A stretch of 64,000 nucleotides of DNA from Candidatus Rhodoblastus alkanivorans (GTDB lineage Bacteria; Pseudomonadota; Alphaproteobacteria; Rhizobiales; Beijerinckiaceae). Numbering within the stretch: position 1 is the first letter of the stretch; every line of letters begins with the position of its first letter. Location: contig NZ_JAIVFP010000001.1 in the NCBI RefSeq assembly GCF_022760755.1, forward strand, positions 3,142,001 to 3,206,000, read 5' to 3'. This document shows, one piece after another, positions 54,603-63,128 of the stretch. Below the pieces are notes generated by a model that ran no database searches, was not told where the DNA came from, and saw nothing but the letters and a program-made list of their open reading frames with translations. The position numbers and the translations under genes are program-made.

Positions 54603-55334
54603 TCAAGCGCGACGCGGGGTGGATTCAAGCTGGGCGCTGCCCGCATAGCGGCGCTCGCGGGTGTCATCGGCCTGGTTGCGGCTGGGGCTGAAGAAGACGC
54701 CCGGCGCATGCAGCAGTTTGGAAAAGGGGAACACGACCATCAAAGTCAGCACGAGCGTCAGATGAACGAGCAGGGCCGGGTCGGCGGGCAAGGGCCGCCA
54801 GTCGAAATAGATCAGGCCGAGGAAGAATTCCTTCACATCGACAATGTCGGTGTGGGCGAGGAATTTCATGGAGAGGCCGCTCAGGCCGATCGCCACCAGC
54901 AACCCGAGCATCAGGTGATCGGAAGGACGGGTGATGTAACGGATGCGCTCGACCAGGACGCGCCGCGCCCACAAAGCGAGAAGCCCGGCGACCATGGCGA
55001 ATCCAGCGATCACGCCGAAAGGCTGGATCAGGACGATGGGATAGGGAACCGGCTGCAGGAAGTAACGCAGGTGCCGCAGCAACACGACAGCGAGCGAAAC
55101 GTGGAAAATCCACCCGAACAGCCAGATCCATTTATTGGAACGAAACAGGCTTTCGAAAACCGTGACTTCGCGAAGCATCCGAAGGGCTACCCCGCCTCTG
55201 GTCATGGGAGCGGGAGTCGTCGGTATTTTCAGCGGCGCGGGAGTCGTCGCATAGAGCCAGATTCGCCTTCCAAGGCCAACAACCAGCAATAGCGACGCGG
55301 CGTAGAATGCCGTCGCGTAAACGAACGTTACCAT
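54603..55334 (-). CDS. dsrM: DsrM, NarI-like cytochrome b subunit
   Basis: 243 residues, five to six membrane helices with a haem b pattern: WIFHVSLAVVLLRHLRYFLQP contains paired histidines, and FAMVAGLLALWARRVLVERIRYI follows. Usual DsrM length is 243-245. It links DsrK to the quinone pool. It is followed by dsrK with a four-base overlap of the longer start. Confidence 0.94.
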   Translation of the reverse strand: MVTFVYATAFYAASLLLVVGLGRRIWLYATTPAPLKIPTTPAPMTRGGVALRMLREVTVFESLFRSNKWIWLFGWIFHVSLAVVLLRHLRYFLQPVPYPIVLIQPFGVIAGFAMVAGLLALWARRVLVERIRYITRPSDHLMLGLLVAIGLSGLSMKFLAHTDIVDVKEFFLGLIYFDWRPLPADPALLVHLTLVLTLMVVFPFSKLLHAPGVFFSPSRNQADDTRERRYAGSAQLESTPRRA

Positions 55335-55387
55335 TTTTTCCTCCCGATCCGGAGCTCTTCCCGGCCCTTCGGATCACGATGCCTTGA

Positions 55388-55723
55388 TCAGACGCAGCCG
55401 GTCGGCTTGGGAAGACCCGCGATTTTGCAGGCCTGCTTGGCCGGGCCATAGGGGAACAGGGCGTAGAGCGCCTTCTGGTCGCCTTTTTCCTTGCCGTATT
55501 TCTTGGTCATCTCTTTCACGAGAATGCGGACGGCCGGGGCAATCTGATATTCGTCGTAGTAATCGCGCAGGAAGTTGACCACTTCCCAATGCTCATCCGT
55601 CATATCGATGTTTTCGGCCTTAGCGATAATGCCGGCGACGTCCTTCGTCCACTGGCCGATATCCGTCAGGTAGCCCTCTTCGTCATGCTCGACGACGGAA
55701 CCATTCACATCATAACCCGACAT
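55388..55723 (-). CDS. dsrC: DsrC, sulfur-carrier protein
   Basis: 111 residues with an AGGGAGAAAAG Shine-Dalgarno. The C terminus carries both functional cysteines: Cys99 in QACKIAG and the penultimate Cys110 in KPTGCV, which together form the persulfide/trisulfide carrier loop. This separates it from the cysteine-free copy at 46780. Complete and standard; partners DsrEFH and DsrAB are in the same operon. Confidence 0.97.
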   Translation of the reverse strand: MSGYDVNGSVVEHDEEGYLTDIGQWTKDVAGIIAKAENIDMTDEHWEVVNFLRDYYDEYQIAPAVRILVKEMTKKYGKEKGDQKALYALFPYGPAKQACKIAGLPKPTGCV

Positions 55724-55746
55724 TCTTTTCTCCCTGAATTTGCCAG

Positions 55747-56055
55747 TTACAGCCACGCGCAAACGCGGGTCGCGTCCGCCGCAAGATCGACGAAACCGGC
55801 ATAATCGACGGTTTCGACTCCTTCGATTACGTCGCCGGAGGCGATCCCGCGCGCGGCGAGATCCGGACCCAGCGCGTAAAATTTGCAATTGCCCTTGGCG
55901 GCGTTGATAGCCTGGGCGAAGGCGCCGCCCCTGCGGGCCGCGAGGACGCCGTCCTCGATCAGGAGAACGAGGTCGCCTGCGCAAAGGTGATCGAGACAGC
56001 TCTTCAGCGCGTTGCGCTCGTAGGGCGATTTGTTGACAGTGTGCAAAGTGGACAT
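55747..56055 (-). CDS. dsrH: DsrH
   Basis: 102 residues, TusB-like. Third subunit of the DsrE2F2H2 sulfurtransferase hexamer. HTVNKSPYERNALKSCLDHL near the start and DLVLLIEDGVLAARRG are family patterns. The catalytic cysteine is not in this subunit (it is in DsrE). Gap of 23 bp to dsrC. Confidence 0.92.
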   Translation of the reverse strand: MSTLHTVNKSPYERNALKSCLDHLCAGDLVLLIEDGVLAARRGGAFAQAINAAKGNCKFYALGPDLAARGIASGDVIEGVETVDYAGFVDLAADATRVCAWL

Positions 56056-56064
56056 GGAACCGCC

Positions 56065-56481
56065 TTAGAAGCTCATGATGACGTCCTGGTCGGCGATGAT
56101 TTTCGTCATCTCCGACCGGTCGACCAGAATGATCGAGGGCTTTTCCGCATAATCCTCGTCTTCGTCCTCGTAAGTGATCGGCATGAGGTCCTCGACCGTG
56201 AGGCCGCGGGTCTCGAGCGATTCCTTCTCGACATAGAGCTTGCGCACCTCATAGTCGCCGAGCGCGCGATAGATCTTGGAAAAGGTCTTCATGCCGGCGG
56301 CGGTCGCATCCTGATCGTTCATCAGCTGGAACACGCCGTCGTCGACAAAGCCGAGGCTCACGTCCTGTTCGAACGCGGCGCCGATGAGCACGACCTCAAG
56401 AGACTCGAGGGCGTAAATCGTGCCGTAGGAGGCCCTTCGGTTCAGATAGAAGAATTTCTTTTTCGTCTGTTCGTCGCTCAT
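56065..56481 (-). CDS. dsrF: DsrF
   Basis: 138 residues, TusC-like subunit of DsrEFH. KKKFFYLNRRASYGTIYALESLEVVLIGAAFEQDVSL and GFVDDGVFQL are the recognised motifs. It sits nine bases before dsrH and ten after dsrE, so all three are made together. Confidence 0.93.
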   Translation of the reverse strand: MSDEQTKKKFFYLNRRASYGTIYALESLEVVLIGAAFEQDVSLGFVDDGVFQLMNDQDATAAGMKTFSKIYRALGDYEVRKLYVEKESLETRGLTVEDLMPITYEDEDEDYAEKPSIILVDRSEMTKIIADQDVIMSF

Positions 56482-56491
56482 GGCGCTCTCC

Positions 56492-56884
56492 TCAGTCGCC
56501 GAACACGACCAGACGGTCGGCCTGAATACCCGCCTCGATCAACTGACCAAGGCCCGAGATGCGGAAGCCGGGGGCGATATTGTCGCCGTCCTTGCCCTGC
56601 CTTTTCGCCTCATTGGCGTCGAGAATGCCGCGGCGCTGGGCCGCCGCGATGCAGACGACGAGGTCGAGTTTGTGCGCCTCGGCGAGATCGCTCCACAATT
56701 TCTGCAGATTGCGATCGTCCTGGGGCGGCACGGTGTAGCGCGTGCCGTTGTTGACGCCGTCGTGATAGAAGAACACGCGGAAGATTTCGTGCCCCTTGGC
56801 CAGCGCGGCCTTGGCGAATTGATAGGCCGTGTCCGACGCCTGGTGCGTGTAGGGGCCTTCGTTGATCTGTATGGCGAAGCGCAA
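56492..56884 (-). CDS. dsrE: DsrE, catalytic sulfurtransferase subunit
   Basis: 130 residues. The essential cysteine is in LVVCIAAAQRRG (near residue 78 in the TusD/DsrE alignment), the site of the persulfide handed to DsrC. Starts GPYTHQASDTAYQFAKAAL, a DsrE motif. A 160-bp gap with a stable hairpin separates it from dsrB. Confidence 0.95.
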   Translation of the reverse strand: MRFAIQINEGPYTHQASDTAYQFAKAALAKGHEIFRVFFYHDGVNNGTRYTVPPQDDRNLQKLWSDLAEAHKLDLVVCIAAAQRRGILDANEAKRQGKDGDNIAPGFRISGLGQLIEAGIQADRLVVFGD

Positions 56885-57008
56885 AGCGACCTCACTGGTT
56901 GAATGAGCGAGTCATGCTCGCTGCAACACATATTCGAATTTGAGCGCCCACCTGACAATGAACTGGGTCAAAGTCCCGGTCCGCTCGTCAGTCTTTCCGA
57001 AAAGCAAG

Positions 57009-57037
57009 CCGCCGCGTCGCCTGCCGACGCGACGGCC
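57009..57037. repeat. Hairpin between dsrB and dsrE
   Basis: On the minus strand GCCGTCGCGTC-N7-GACGCGGCGGC forms an 11-bp stem with one G-U pair, eight bases after the dsrB stop, followed by TTGCTTTTCGG. It may slow transcription or protect dsrAB mRNA, so dsrAB could be expressed above the rest of the operon. Confidence 0.6.
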
Positions 57038-57044
57038 CAGCCGA

Positions 57045-58124
57045 TCAGAAGTGAACGTGCGCCGACATGTTCATGGTCTTGCGCGCGCCGACCCAGGTAT
57101 CGAGGTGATGCTTGGTGAAGGCGAAGCCGGTCAGCTCGAAGAAACGCGGCCAGCCGATGCGCTCGATCCACTCGCCGAGACGCTCCCAATTCTTGGCGTT
57201 GTCCTTGTAAGCGTAGAGGATCTTGTGGACGACCTCTTCAACCTCCGGCCAGCGCGGCGGATTGTTCGGCAGATTGGCGACGACCAGCTTGTGGAACGTC
57301 GGCTTGGAGCGGGCGTTGGAATGTTTGCCGCCAACCCAGACCGCGATCTTGGTCGAATCCGCGCCATTGATCTGCATCGGCGGACAGGGCGGATAGCAAG
57401 CGCCGCAGCACACGCATTTCTGCTCATCGACTTCGAGCGACGGCTTGCCGTCGACCAAAGCCGGGCGGATCGCGGCGACCGGGCAGCGCGCGACGACGGC
57501 CGGACGTTCGCAGACCTTGGCCACCAGATCGTGATTGATCTTCGGCGGCTTGGTGTATTGCACGTTGATCGAAATGTCGCCCTGGCCGCCGCAGTTGATC
57601 TGGCAGCAGGAGGTGGTGATGCGCACGCGGTTCGGCATTTCCTCCTTGATGAATTCCTGATGCATCATGTCCATCAGGCTCTTCACCACGCCGGAAGCGT
57701 CGGTGCCGGGAATGTCGCAGTGCAGCCAGCCCTGGGTGTGCGAGATCATCGACACCGAATTGCCGGTGCCGCCGATCGGGAAGCCTTCCGCGTTCAGCGC
57801 GTCGATCAGGGGCTGAACCTTGGCCTGGTTGGAGACCATGAACTCGATATTCGAGCGGGTCGTGAAGCGGACATGACCCTCGGCGAATTTATCGCCGATG
57901 TCGCAGAGCTTGCGGATGGTGAAGATGTCCATCTGGCGCTGGGTGCCGGCGCGCACGGTCCAGATCTCGTCGCCGCTCTTGGCGACGTGATGGAGAACGC
58001 CGGGACGCGGGCGGTCGTGCCAGGCCCAGTTCCCGTAGTTCTTCTTCATCACCGGATGCATATACTGGAAGGGATCCGGAACGCCCGTTTCATCGGGGCG
58101 GCGCAAAGTGGGGGCGCTGCTCAT
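57045..58124 (-). CDS. dsrB: Dissimilatory sulfite reductase beta subunit (DsrB)
   Basis: 359 residues. Sirohaem/Fe-S site (TTSCCQINCGGQGDISINVQ), then ferredoxin clusters CERPAVVARCPVAAIRP and CVCCGACYPPCPPMQI. Catalytic partner of DsrA; in this operon it should work in the oxidative direction. A 71-bp gap separates it from dsrA. Confidence 0.97.
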   Translation of the reverse strand: MSSAPTLRRPDETGVPDPFQYMHPVMKKNYGNWAWHDRPRPGVLHHVAKSGDEIWTVRAGTQRQMDIFTIRKLCDIGDKFAEGHVRFTTRSNIEFMVSNQAKVQPLIDALNAEGFPIGGTGNSVSMISHTQGWLHCDIPGTDASGVVKSLMDMMHQEFIKEEMPNRVRITTSCCQINCGGQGDISINVQYTKPPKINHDLVAKVCERPAVVARCPVAAIRPALVDGKPSLEVDEQKCVCCGACYPPCPPMQINGADSTKIAVWVGGKHSNARSKPTFHKLVVANLPNNPPRWPEVEEVVHKILYAYKDNAKNWERLGEWIERIGWPRFFELTGFAFTKHHLDTWVGARKTMNMSAHVHF

Positions 58125-58195
58125 ACGTTGTCCTCCGAGAGAAAATTATGGCTTTTCGGCTCCGCTTCCGCGGGGCCGGATTGTTGCGGCGGCGA

Positions 58196-59503
58196 TCAGT
58201 CGGCGGCGACATCGAGGCCGGCTTCGCGGGCCTTGCGCTCGAAATATTTCTCCGCCTCGTCGGTGAAGTCGTCGGTGCGCACATAGCAGGACGTGCGCGG
58301 ATGATTGACCATGTTCGGGTCCGGCTCGATCTCCATCGCCTCGAGGAACATCGGCAGGCCGATGCGGTCGATGGTCTCGCCGATGCGCTCGTGCTCCAGC
58401 GCGTTGTCGGCGAAGAAGTCCAGCATCCGGCGGGCCAGCGCCACCAGATTCTCGTAATCCTCGTCGCTCTCGAGCTTGACGAAGGGAATGAGCATCGTGC
58501 CCATCAGGTCGCCGACCTTGAGCGCGCGCTTGCCGCCGACCAGGATCGAGGCGCCCTTGTCGTCGCCCGGCGCCAGCGCCTTGTTCATCACGTTCAGGCA
58601 GTGCATGCAGCGCACGCAGCTCTTGTTGTCGACATCGAGCGTGTCGTCGTCGTTGAGCGACAGCGCGCGGGTCGGACACATGGCGATGACATGGTCGATC
58701 GCATATTTGCGCCCGACCCGGCCGACATAGGCCTTCACCTCGTCCTGATTGACCTTCATGTCGTCGCGCCAGGTGCCGATCACCGCGAAATCGGCGCGAT
58801 GGATGGCGTTGACGCAATCATTGCCGCAGCCCGAGAACTTGAACTTGAACTTGTAGGGCAGCGCCGGACGATGCATCTCGTCCAGAAACTCGTTGATCAC
58901 CGAGCGATGCGCCTTGACCTCGTCATAGCAGGACATCTCGCAGCGGGCGTGGCCGACGCAGCTCATCGAGGTGCGCAGCGCCGGGCCGGCGCCGCCGAGG
59001 TCGAAGCCGATCTCGTTCAATTCGTCGAAGGCCGGCTGGACGTTCTCGCTCGAACAGCCCTGGAACATGATGTCGCCCGACTGGCCGTGGAAGGCGATCA
59101 GGCCCGAGCCGTGCTTCTCCCAGATGTCGCAGAGCTGGCGCAGGACATTGGTGTCGTAATGCATGCCGGCCGGGGGCTGGACGCGCAGGGTGTGGAATTC
59201 TTTGGAAGCCGGATATTTGTCGGCGACTTCGGAAAAGCGCGGAATGACGCCGCCGCCATAACCGAACACCGAAACCGTGCCGCCCTTCCAGAAGCCGAGG
59301 CGCTCCTCATAGGAATGTTCGAGCTGGCCGAGAAGGTCGTTCATCATCGGCGCATATTGCGCGTCGGCGTTGTCGCGCAGACGCTTCAGCCCCGACACGA
59401 AGCTCGGCCACGGACCGCTCTCAAGCTCGTCGAGCATCGGCGTGGGATGATGATCGGCGGGTGCGCCCTGCCCTTCCGTGCGAATGGAATCGTCTTGCGA
59501 CAT
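58196..59503 (-). CDS. dsrA: Dissimilatory sulfite reductase alpha subunit (DsrA)
   Basis: 435 residues from the ATG at 59503 (GGGAGGTACATA upstream). Sirohaem and [4Fe-4S] cysteines: CVGHARCEMSC and FSGCGNDC, and a C-terminal ferredoxin CPTRALSLNDDD and CVRCMHCLNVM. The tail DPNMVNHPRTSCYVRTDDF is typical. First gene of the 14-gene operon dsrABEFHCMKLJOPN; reverse (oxidative) rather than reducing type is inferred from DsrL, DsrEFH and DsrN being present. Confidence 0.97.
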   Translation of the reverse strand: MSQDDSIRTEGQGAPADHHPTPMLDELESGPWPSFVSGLKRLRDNADAQYAPMMNDLLGQLEHSYEERLGFWKGGTVSVFGYGGGVIPRFSEVADKYPASKEFHTLRVQPPAGMHYDTNVLRQLCDIWEKHGSGLIAFHGQSGDIMFQGCSSENVQPAFDELNEIGFDLGGAGPALRTSMSCVGHARCEMSCYDEVKAHRSVINEFLDEMHRPALPYKFKFKFSGCGNDCVNAIHRADFAVIGTWRDDMKVNQDEVKAYVGRVGRKYAIDHVIAMCPTRALSLNDDDTLDVDNKSCVRCMHCLNVMNKALAPGDDKGASILVGGKRALKVGDLMGTMLIPFVKLESDEDYENLVALARRMLDFFADNALEHERIGETIDRIGLPMFLEAMEIEPDPNMVNHPRTSCYVRTDDFTDEAEKYFERKAREAGLDVAAD

Positions 59504-59657
59504 TATGTACCTCCCTGGGGCGCTTAGCGGGAACTTGCATGCGCCACACATTAGACCGCGGACCTTGGCGGACTACCCCGCCTCCGGCCGCTCGTTTTCT
59601 TTAGTTGTTGCGATCATAACAGAAAATGCGAATATGAGAATAGGTGGAGGAAAAAAA

Positions 59658-59693
59658 ATGAAGATTTTCCAGTCAGGGGCAAAATGCAAATGA
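59658..59693 (+). CDS. 11-residue leader ORF coupled to the TauD-like gene
   Basis: ATG at 59658 after GGTGGAGGAAAAAAA, a very strong Shine-Dalgarno, encodes MKIFQSGAKCK and stops at a TGA (59691-59693) which overlaps the ATG at 59690 of the next frame (ATGA). This layout is typical of leader peptides or translational coupling; the Cys-Lys end is unusual. Below normal gene-calling length, so annotation programs would miss it. Confidence 0.5.
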   Translation: MKIFQSGAKCK

Positions 59694-60622
59694 GCGCAAT
59701 AGCTTACAAGGAGGAACCGCCCACCGGGGACAGATGGAGTCCCGCGGTCTTTTCGCTTGAGGACAGCGATTCCTGGCGCCGCTGGCGACAATTCAAGCTC
59801 GGTCGAGTCGAGGCGGCGCTCGGCTGCGCGCCGACGACGATCGAAAATCCGCGCGCGGTCTCGCAAGCGGAGCGCAAATCCCTGCTGGCGCAGGTCGCGG
59901 CGACCAATTTCGCGCTTTATCAATGGCGCGCCGCGGCGCCGGATGAAAACGCGCTCGACGAATGGCTGCTCGCTTTCACCAATTCCTTCGGCTTGCGCGC
60001 CCGCGAAGATCATCGCTCGGCCAATGGCAATGGCGTGGTGCGGATCGAAGTCGCCCGCGAAGGCGGCCGCGCCGGCTATATCCCCTACACCGACCTGCGA
60101 ATCGCCTGGCACACAGACGGCTATTACAATTATCACGGCCCGGCGAATTGCGTGCGCGGCATGATTCTCCATTGCGCGGCGGCGGCCTCGGAGGGTGGCG
60201 AAAATCGCGTGCTGGACCACGAACTCGCCTATCTGCGATTGCGCGACGCCGACGAACAGGCCCTGCGCCTGCTGATTCGCCCCGACGCCATGACCATTCC
60301 CGAGGCGACCGACGAATCGGGCCGGTTTCGCGCGACCAATTCCGGCCCGGTGTTTTTTCTCGACAATTCGGGCGCGCTGACCATGCGCTACACCGCGCGG
60401 AAAAAATTCGTCGAGTGGCGCGACGAGGAGACCCGCGCGGCGGCCGATCTTCTGCTCTCGCTCATCGACGCGGACCCGCTGGTCAGCCGCGTCAGGCTTG
60501 CGCCCGGCCAGGGACTTTTGTGCAATAACGTCCTGCACGACCGCACCGCTTTCCGCAACGACGAGAACAGCTGGCGGCGCCTGTGCCGGATCCGGTTCCA
60601 CAATCGCATCGACATGAATTAG
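59684..60622 (+). CDS. TauD/TfdA-family Fe(II)/2-oxoglutarate dioxygenase
   Basis: 312 residues from the ATG at 59684 (or 310 from the ATG at 59690 that overlaps the leader stop). Facial triad: AWHTDGYYNY (His and Asp of HxD) and the distal His in NNVLHDRTAF; the 2OG-binding Arg is probably one of those in RLCRIRFHNR. The family oxidises sulfonates, sulfate esters, betaines and others. Beside dsr and a YeiH exporter, an organosulfonate or organosulfur substrate is the tempting inference, because such oxidation releases sulfite, but substrate is unproven. Confidence 0.85.
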   Translation: MQMSAIAYKEEPPTGDRWSPAVFSLEDSDSWRRWRQFKLGRVEAALGCAPTTIENPRAVSQAERKSLLAQVAATNFALYQWRAAAPDENALDEWLLAFTNSFGLRAREDHRSANGNGVVRIEVAREGGRAGYIPYTDLRIAWHTDGYYNYHGPANCVRGMILHCAAAASEGGENRVLDHELAYLRLRDADEQALRLLIRPDAMTIPEATDESGRFRATNSGPVFFLDNSGALTMRYTARKKFVEWRDEETRAAADLLLSLIDADPLVSRVRLAPGQGLLCNNVLHDRTAFRNDENSWRRLCRIRFHNRIDMN

Positions 60623-60631
60623 GAGGAAACC

Positions 60632-60832
60632 ATGGCCCGAATCAGTGAACTCATCATCATGAATCCGGAAATGAACAGTTTCGCGGAACTGGAAAAGAAA
60701 GTCGTCCAGGCCGCGCGCGACGGCGAAATCCACCTTTATATGGACATCAAGCCGGAATATCCCGACACGCCCAACAAATGGGAGCACAGGCTGGAACAGG
60801 CGTTCTACGCCGCCGAAAGCCCGCGCCGATGA
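60632..60832 (+). CDS. Small acidic protein, 66 aa, in the TauD-like operon
   Basis: Not recognised. Starts after AGGAGGAAACC, 10 bases past the dioxygenase stop. Sequence ARISELIIMNPEMNSF then an amphipathic helix and EIHLYMDIKPEYPDT. No cysteine. Small soluble protein, possibly a regulator or partner of the dioxygenase. Its stop overlaps the ATG of the next gene (ATGA). Confidence 0.75.
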   Translation: MARISELIIMNPEMNSFAELEKKVVQAARDGEIHLYMDIKPEYPDTPNKWEHRLEQAFYAAESPRR

Positions 60833-61047
60833 CGACGGCGCCGAGACGGGAAGTCGGCGAGATCGAGGCGCCCTATCGGCGCCGGATCAAACTCGACGAA
60901 GTCGCCTATGACAGCGGCATGACCCTCCTGCGCCTGACCATCCGGGAGGGCGCGCGCTACACCATTCTCGAAATCGACGCCCCCGCCGCCGAGGCGTGGG
61001 GGCGGATGATGCTCGATTGGGCGCAGGCGCAGAAAACTGGCGATTGA
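60829..61047 (+). CDS. DUF6967-like small protein, 72 aa
   Basis: 72 residues from the ATG at 60829. IKLDEVAYDSGMTLLRLTIR followed by ILEIDAPAAEAWGRMMLDWA resembles the DUF6967 group (my recall; not searchable here). Beta-rich N half, helical tail. Coupled to the previous gene through ATGA. Function unknown. Probably the last gene of the leader-dioxygenase operon. Confidence 0.65.
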   Translation: MTTAPRREVGEIEAPYRRRIKLDEVAYDSGMTLLRLTIREGARYTILEIDAPAAEAWGRMMLDWAQAQKTGD

Positions 61048-61089
61048 TCGATAAAAACGAACGATTCGACCAGAAATATGCGATAGATT

Positions 61090-61106
61090 GAATGTACGAA
61101 ACATTC
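61090..61106. promoter_or_regulatory. Dyad before the YeiH-type gene
   Basis: GAATGT-ACGAA-ACATTC is a perfect 6-5-6 inverted repeat, 36-52 bases before the exporter ATG, in an AT-rich gap. Candidate operator; YeiH homologues are often controlled by LysR proteins, but no LysR gene is nearby. Confidence 0.5.
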
Positions 61107-61141
61107 GATAATGCGATGGTTTAGAGAGGGTAAACCGTCGC

Positions 61142-62170
61142 ATGAGCACCACATCCGCAACCAGTACGGCAATTCACAAGAAGCACCCTGTCCTCGCCCT
61201 GGCGCCGGGCCTCGCCCTGACCATCGGCATCACGCTGGTGGCCTATGCGTTGCGCCTGATCCCGGGCGTGGACAAGTTCAGCCCGATGATCCTCGTCATC
61301 CTGATCGGCGCGCTGGTCCACAACACCGTCGGCGTCATACCCGGCACGGGCGAAGGCGTCACCTTCTCGCTTAAGCGCATCCTGCGTCTCGCGATCATGC
61401 TGATCGGCCTTCAGATCACCGCCCAGGAGGCGGCGCAGGTCGGTTTCCACGGTCTCGCCATCATCATCACCGGCCTGCTCGCGACGCTGACGGCGACGAT
61501 CCTCATGGGCCGCTTTCTGGGCGTCTCGCGCGGCCTTTCGCTGCTGATCGCGGTCGGCACCTCGATTTGCGGCGCGTCGGCGATCGTCGCCGCCAAGGCC
61601 GCGACGGGCGGCGAGGACGACGACGCCGCCTATGCCGTGGCCGGCGTGACCTTGTTCGGCACCACCGCCATGTTCCTCTATCCGGCGCTGAAGGGCATTC
61701 TTCACCTGAACGGTCTCGATTTCGGCCTGTGGGCCGGCTCGTCGGTGCATGAAGTGGCCCAGGCGGTGTTCGCCTCCTCGCAGGGCGGCAAGGAAGCGCT
61801 CTATATCGGCACCATCGCCAAGCTGACCCGCGTCGCGATGATGGCCCCGGTGATCATCGTGCTCGGCGAAGTTTACGCCCGCATGGGCCTTTCCGGCGAA
61901 GGCGCGGGCAAAAGGCCGCCGTTCCCGTGGTTCCTCATCGGCTTCCTCGCCATGTCGGCGCTGAACAGCCTGGTCACGATCCCCCACGTCATCATGGACC
62001 CCGTCCGCGGCGCGACGACCTTCCTGCTGTCGATGGCCATGGCGGCCATGGGATTGCACACCAATCTCCGCCATGTCTTCTCGGCGGGCGTCAAACCGCT
62101 GGCTTTGGGCCTGTTCGCCTCGGCCTTCATCAGCCTCTGGGCGCTGGCCCTGATCAAGCTGACCATGTGA
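61142..62170 (+). CDS. YeiH / UPF0324 family anion exporter
   Basis: 342 residues, ten to eleven membrane helices across the length. UPF0324 motifs: FSPMILVILIGALVHN, LRLAIMLIGLQIT, VGTSICGASAIVAAKA and GSSVHEVAQAVFA. The family is annotated as sulfate or sulfite exporters. Placed beside an operon that forms sulfite in the cytoplasm, export of sulfite is the natural inference. Followed by a terminator hairpin. Confidence 0.9.
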   Translation: MSTTSATSTAIHKKHPVLALAPGLALTIGITLVAYALRLIPGVDKFSPMILVILIGALVHNTVGVIPGTGEGVTFSLKRILRLAIMLIGLQITAQEAAQVGFHGLAIIITGLLATLTATILMGRFLGVSRGLSLLIAVGTSICGASAIVAAKAATGGEDDDAAYAVAGVTLFGTTAMFLYPALKGILHLNGLDFGLWAGSSVHEVAQAVFASSQGGKEALYIGTIAKLTRVAMMAPVIIVLGEVYARMGLSGEGAGKRPPFPWFLIGFLAMSALNSLVTIPHVIMDPVRGATTFLLSMAMAAMGLHTNLRHVFSAGVKPLALGLFASAFISLWALALIKLTM

Positions 62171-62179
62171 TTTTCGGTC

Positions 62180-62208
62180 GGCGGCGAAGGAAAGCTTCGC
62201 CGCCGTCT
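62180..62208 (+). terminator. Terminator hairpin after the YeiH-type gene
   Basis: GGCGGCGAAG-GAAAG-CTTCGCCGCC is a perfect 10-bp stem with a 5-base loop starting 10 bases after the stop at 62170. The tail GTCTTG is only weakly T-rich. Confidence 0.6.
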
Positions 62209-62334
62209 TGACATCCGTCACGTGGCTGAAATGATACGAATGTGATAATGTGTTGCGCCATACCAGAGCGCAGCCTCATCAAGTTTCGCCGTCGGGGCGT
62301 TCAGCCCGGCGGCGGTTTTCTCAGGGGAGGAATC

Positions 62335-63117
62335 ATGACTGACGCTGTTTTGGGACGTAGAGACGCCATCCTGGCCATGGGCCTCGGGCTCACCGCCGCG
62401 CTCGCCGCCGACGGTTCGGCCAAGGCCGCCGAATCGATGGTCCTTCCCGCCGGTTCGAGCACGCTGGCGGATCTGGTCGCCAAGCTCGAAAAGGCGCCCC
62501 GCCGGCGCGATTTCAAGTCCGTCCCGATGATCCTCACCGACAAGAATTATTGGGACCATGAGGCGCTCGCCGACGTTCTGTCCTATCGCGGTTCGCCGCG
62601 GCAGGCCTGGGACAACACCGACATCGCCAGCCCGTGGCTGAACGGCATGCGCAATGCGCTCAACGCCCAGGTCTTCGGTTTCAAGCACGCGAACTTCCTC
62701 GTCGTCTCCGCGACCCATGGCACCGCGCATTTCGCCCTGCTCGACCAGGCGATGTGGGACAAATATCAGCTCGCCAAGCTGATCAAGGACAAGTTCGAGA
62801 AGAACACCTTCATTGCCGAGCAGCCAGGCGCCAAGGCCGATCCCAAGGATTTCGAGAACGCCGAAGGCGTCTTCTCCGGGCACAACGTCTCGATTCCTGC
62901 GCTGATGCGTCGCGGCGTCGTTTTCCTCGCCTGCCACAACACCATGTGGGAAGTCTCTGAGAAGCTGATGAAGGCCGGGATCAATCCCGACAAGCTTTCG
63001 CATGACGCGATGGCCGCGGAATTGACCAACCACATCATCCCGGGCTGCGTCCTGACGCCCGGCATCGTCGGCACTCTCCCCGAACTCGCCGCGGCCGGCT
63101 ATTCCTACGTGAAATAA
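62335..63117 (+). CDS. Tat-exported DsrE-fold protein
   Basis: 260 residues from the ATG at 62335 (GGGGAGG upstream; in-frame codons before are not used). Twin-Arg signal GRRDAILAMGLGLTAALAA ending AKAA. The C-terminal half has the DsrE/YchN-like core, including VVFLACHNTMWEV (single conserved Cys) and IIPGCVLTPGIVGTLPELAAAGYSYV. It is the periplasmic counterpart of a sulfur-transferase fold. Four bases of typical operon spacing are exceeded (11 bp) before the binding protein gene. Confidence 0.8.
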   Translation: MTDAVLGRRDAILAMGLGLTAALAADGSAKAAESMVLPAGSSTLADLVAKLEKAPRRRDFKSVPMILTDKNYWDHEALADVLSYRGSPRQAWDNTDIASPWLNGMRNALNAQVFGFKHANFLVVSATHGTAHFALLDQAMWDKYQLAKLIKDKFEKNTFIAEQPGAKADPKDFENAEGVFSGHNVSIPALMRRGVVFLACHNTMWEVSEKLMKAGINPDKLSHDAMAAELTNHIIPGCVLTPGIVGTLPELAAAGYSYVK

Positions 63118-63128
63118 GGATCGCAGAC

